A stretch of DNA of 6,109 nucleotides, from assembly GCA_017399325.1 (NCBI GenBank), contig JAFQDY010000003.1, positions 1-6,109 of the forward strand. The letters run 5' to 3'. How positions within the stretch are numbered: position 1 is the stretch's first letter; each line of letters opens with the position of its first letter. Made by a program: the position numbers and the translations under genes. The stretch comes from Oscillospiraceae bacterium. Its GTDB lineage: Bacteria > Bacillota > Clostridia > Oscillospirales > Oscillospiraceae. This document shows, in pieces, positions 5,925 to 6,109 of the stretch. The notes beneath the pieces are model-generated. The model made no database searches. It was not told where the DNA came from and saw only the letters and a program-made list of their open reading frames with translations.

Positions 5925-6109
5925 ATGAGTAAATTGCAGATCGGCGTTGCAAGACGCTGCACATCCCCCGAAATGGGAACGATTCTGTACGGCTACCCCA
6001 TACAGCGCCCCACTCAGGCCATCCACGATGACCTGAATGTGATCGCGGTCGCCTTTGCTTACGGCGATACCAAGGCGTTGCTGCTTTCTGCAGACCTGTG
6101 CCTGACCAC
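5925..6109 (+). CDS. Neutral/alkaline ceramidase-family protein, N-terminal part only
   Basis: Only the first 61 residues are visible; the gene runs off the right edge. The opening IGVARRCTSPEMGTILYGY (6-24), then IHDDLNVIAVAF (33-44) and KALLLSADLCL (50-60), follow the pattern of the neutral/alkaline non-lysosomal ceramidase N-terminal domain: a GxA..(I/T)TP..G..L.GY start, an HD.L segment and a hydrophobic strand ending in D. That family contains metal-dependent amidases, but the metal-binding and catalytic residues lie outside the window, and many clostridial members have no tested activity. There is no signal peptide, unlike secreted ceramidases. The ATG at 5925 follows AAAGGAG (5911-5917) with 7 nt spacing, and the gap to the GH1 stop is 24 nt with no terminator, so the two genes are co-transcribed. 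Confidence 0.68.
   Translation, partial: MSKLQIGVARRCTSPEMGTILYGYPIQRPTQAIHDDLNVIAVAFAYGDTKALLLSADLCLT

Noticed and set aside
4530..6026. A 498-codon open frame on the minus strand, antisense to the GH1 gene.
   Set aside because: It is a by-product of codon bias in the GH1 gene, whose catalytic motifs are unmistakable. It shows no recognisable domain and extends into the next gene and the GH1 promoter.

Overview
The window looks like a chromosomal segment from a low-to-mid GC Bacillota, most plausibly a gut Clostridia of the Oscillospiraceae/Lachnospiraceae kind. This rests on strong AGGAGG-like ribosome sites, consensus sigma-A promoters, a long Clostridia-type GluRS, and DUF5662 and cytidylate-kinase-like proteins, which are common in that group. 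The placement comes from family recall; no search was run. The genes look intact, and there is no insertion sequence, phage gene or CRISPR array.

Layout, left to right. (1) Bases 1-1628, minus strand: gltX (glutamyl-tRNA synthetase), running off the left edge and lacking only its last few residues. (2) Bases 1629-1756: a divergent promoter region whose two -35 boxes lie back to back; neither gene has room for a T-box leader. (3) Bases 1757-2767, plus: trpS (tryptophanyl-tRNA synthetase), followed by a hairpin with a short U-tract. (4) Bases 2821-3369, plus: a DUF5662 protein with an HD-like set of His/Asp residues and no promoter of its own that I can see. (5) Bases 3370-3445 hold nothing I can recognise. 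(6) Bases 3446-3601: promoter, tRNA-Gln(CTG) and a perfect 16-bp terminator hairpin. (7) Bases 3602-3713: a short intergenic stretch with two extra copies of part of the tRNA 3' region. (8) Bases 3716-4368, minus: a cytidylate-kinase-like P-loop protein with its own promoter and terminator. (9) Bases 4369-4556: a second divergent promoter region with two near-perfect consensus promoters. (10) Bases 4557-6109, plus: a two-gene (or longer) operon of a GH1 beta-glucosidase and the start of a neutral-ceramidase-family protein, which runs off the right edge.

The left half is translation housekeeping: two aminoacyl-tRNA synthetases and a tRNA. In most Bacillota a non-discriminating GluRS also loads tRNA-Gln with glutamate, which GatCAB then amidates, so gltX and the tRNA-Gln may be functionally linked. 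The right half is catabolic. The GH1 enzyme keeps both catalytic glutamates but has changed two residues that normally line the sugar pocket, and it is paired with a ceramidase-family gene. That pairing is the most interesting part of the window, but its substrate cannot be read from the sequence. I found no clearly undescribed system here.
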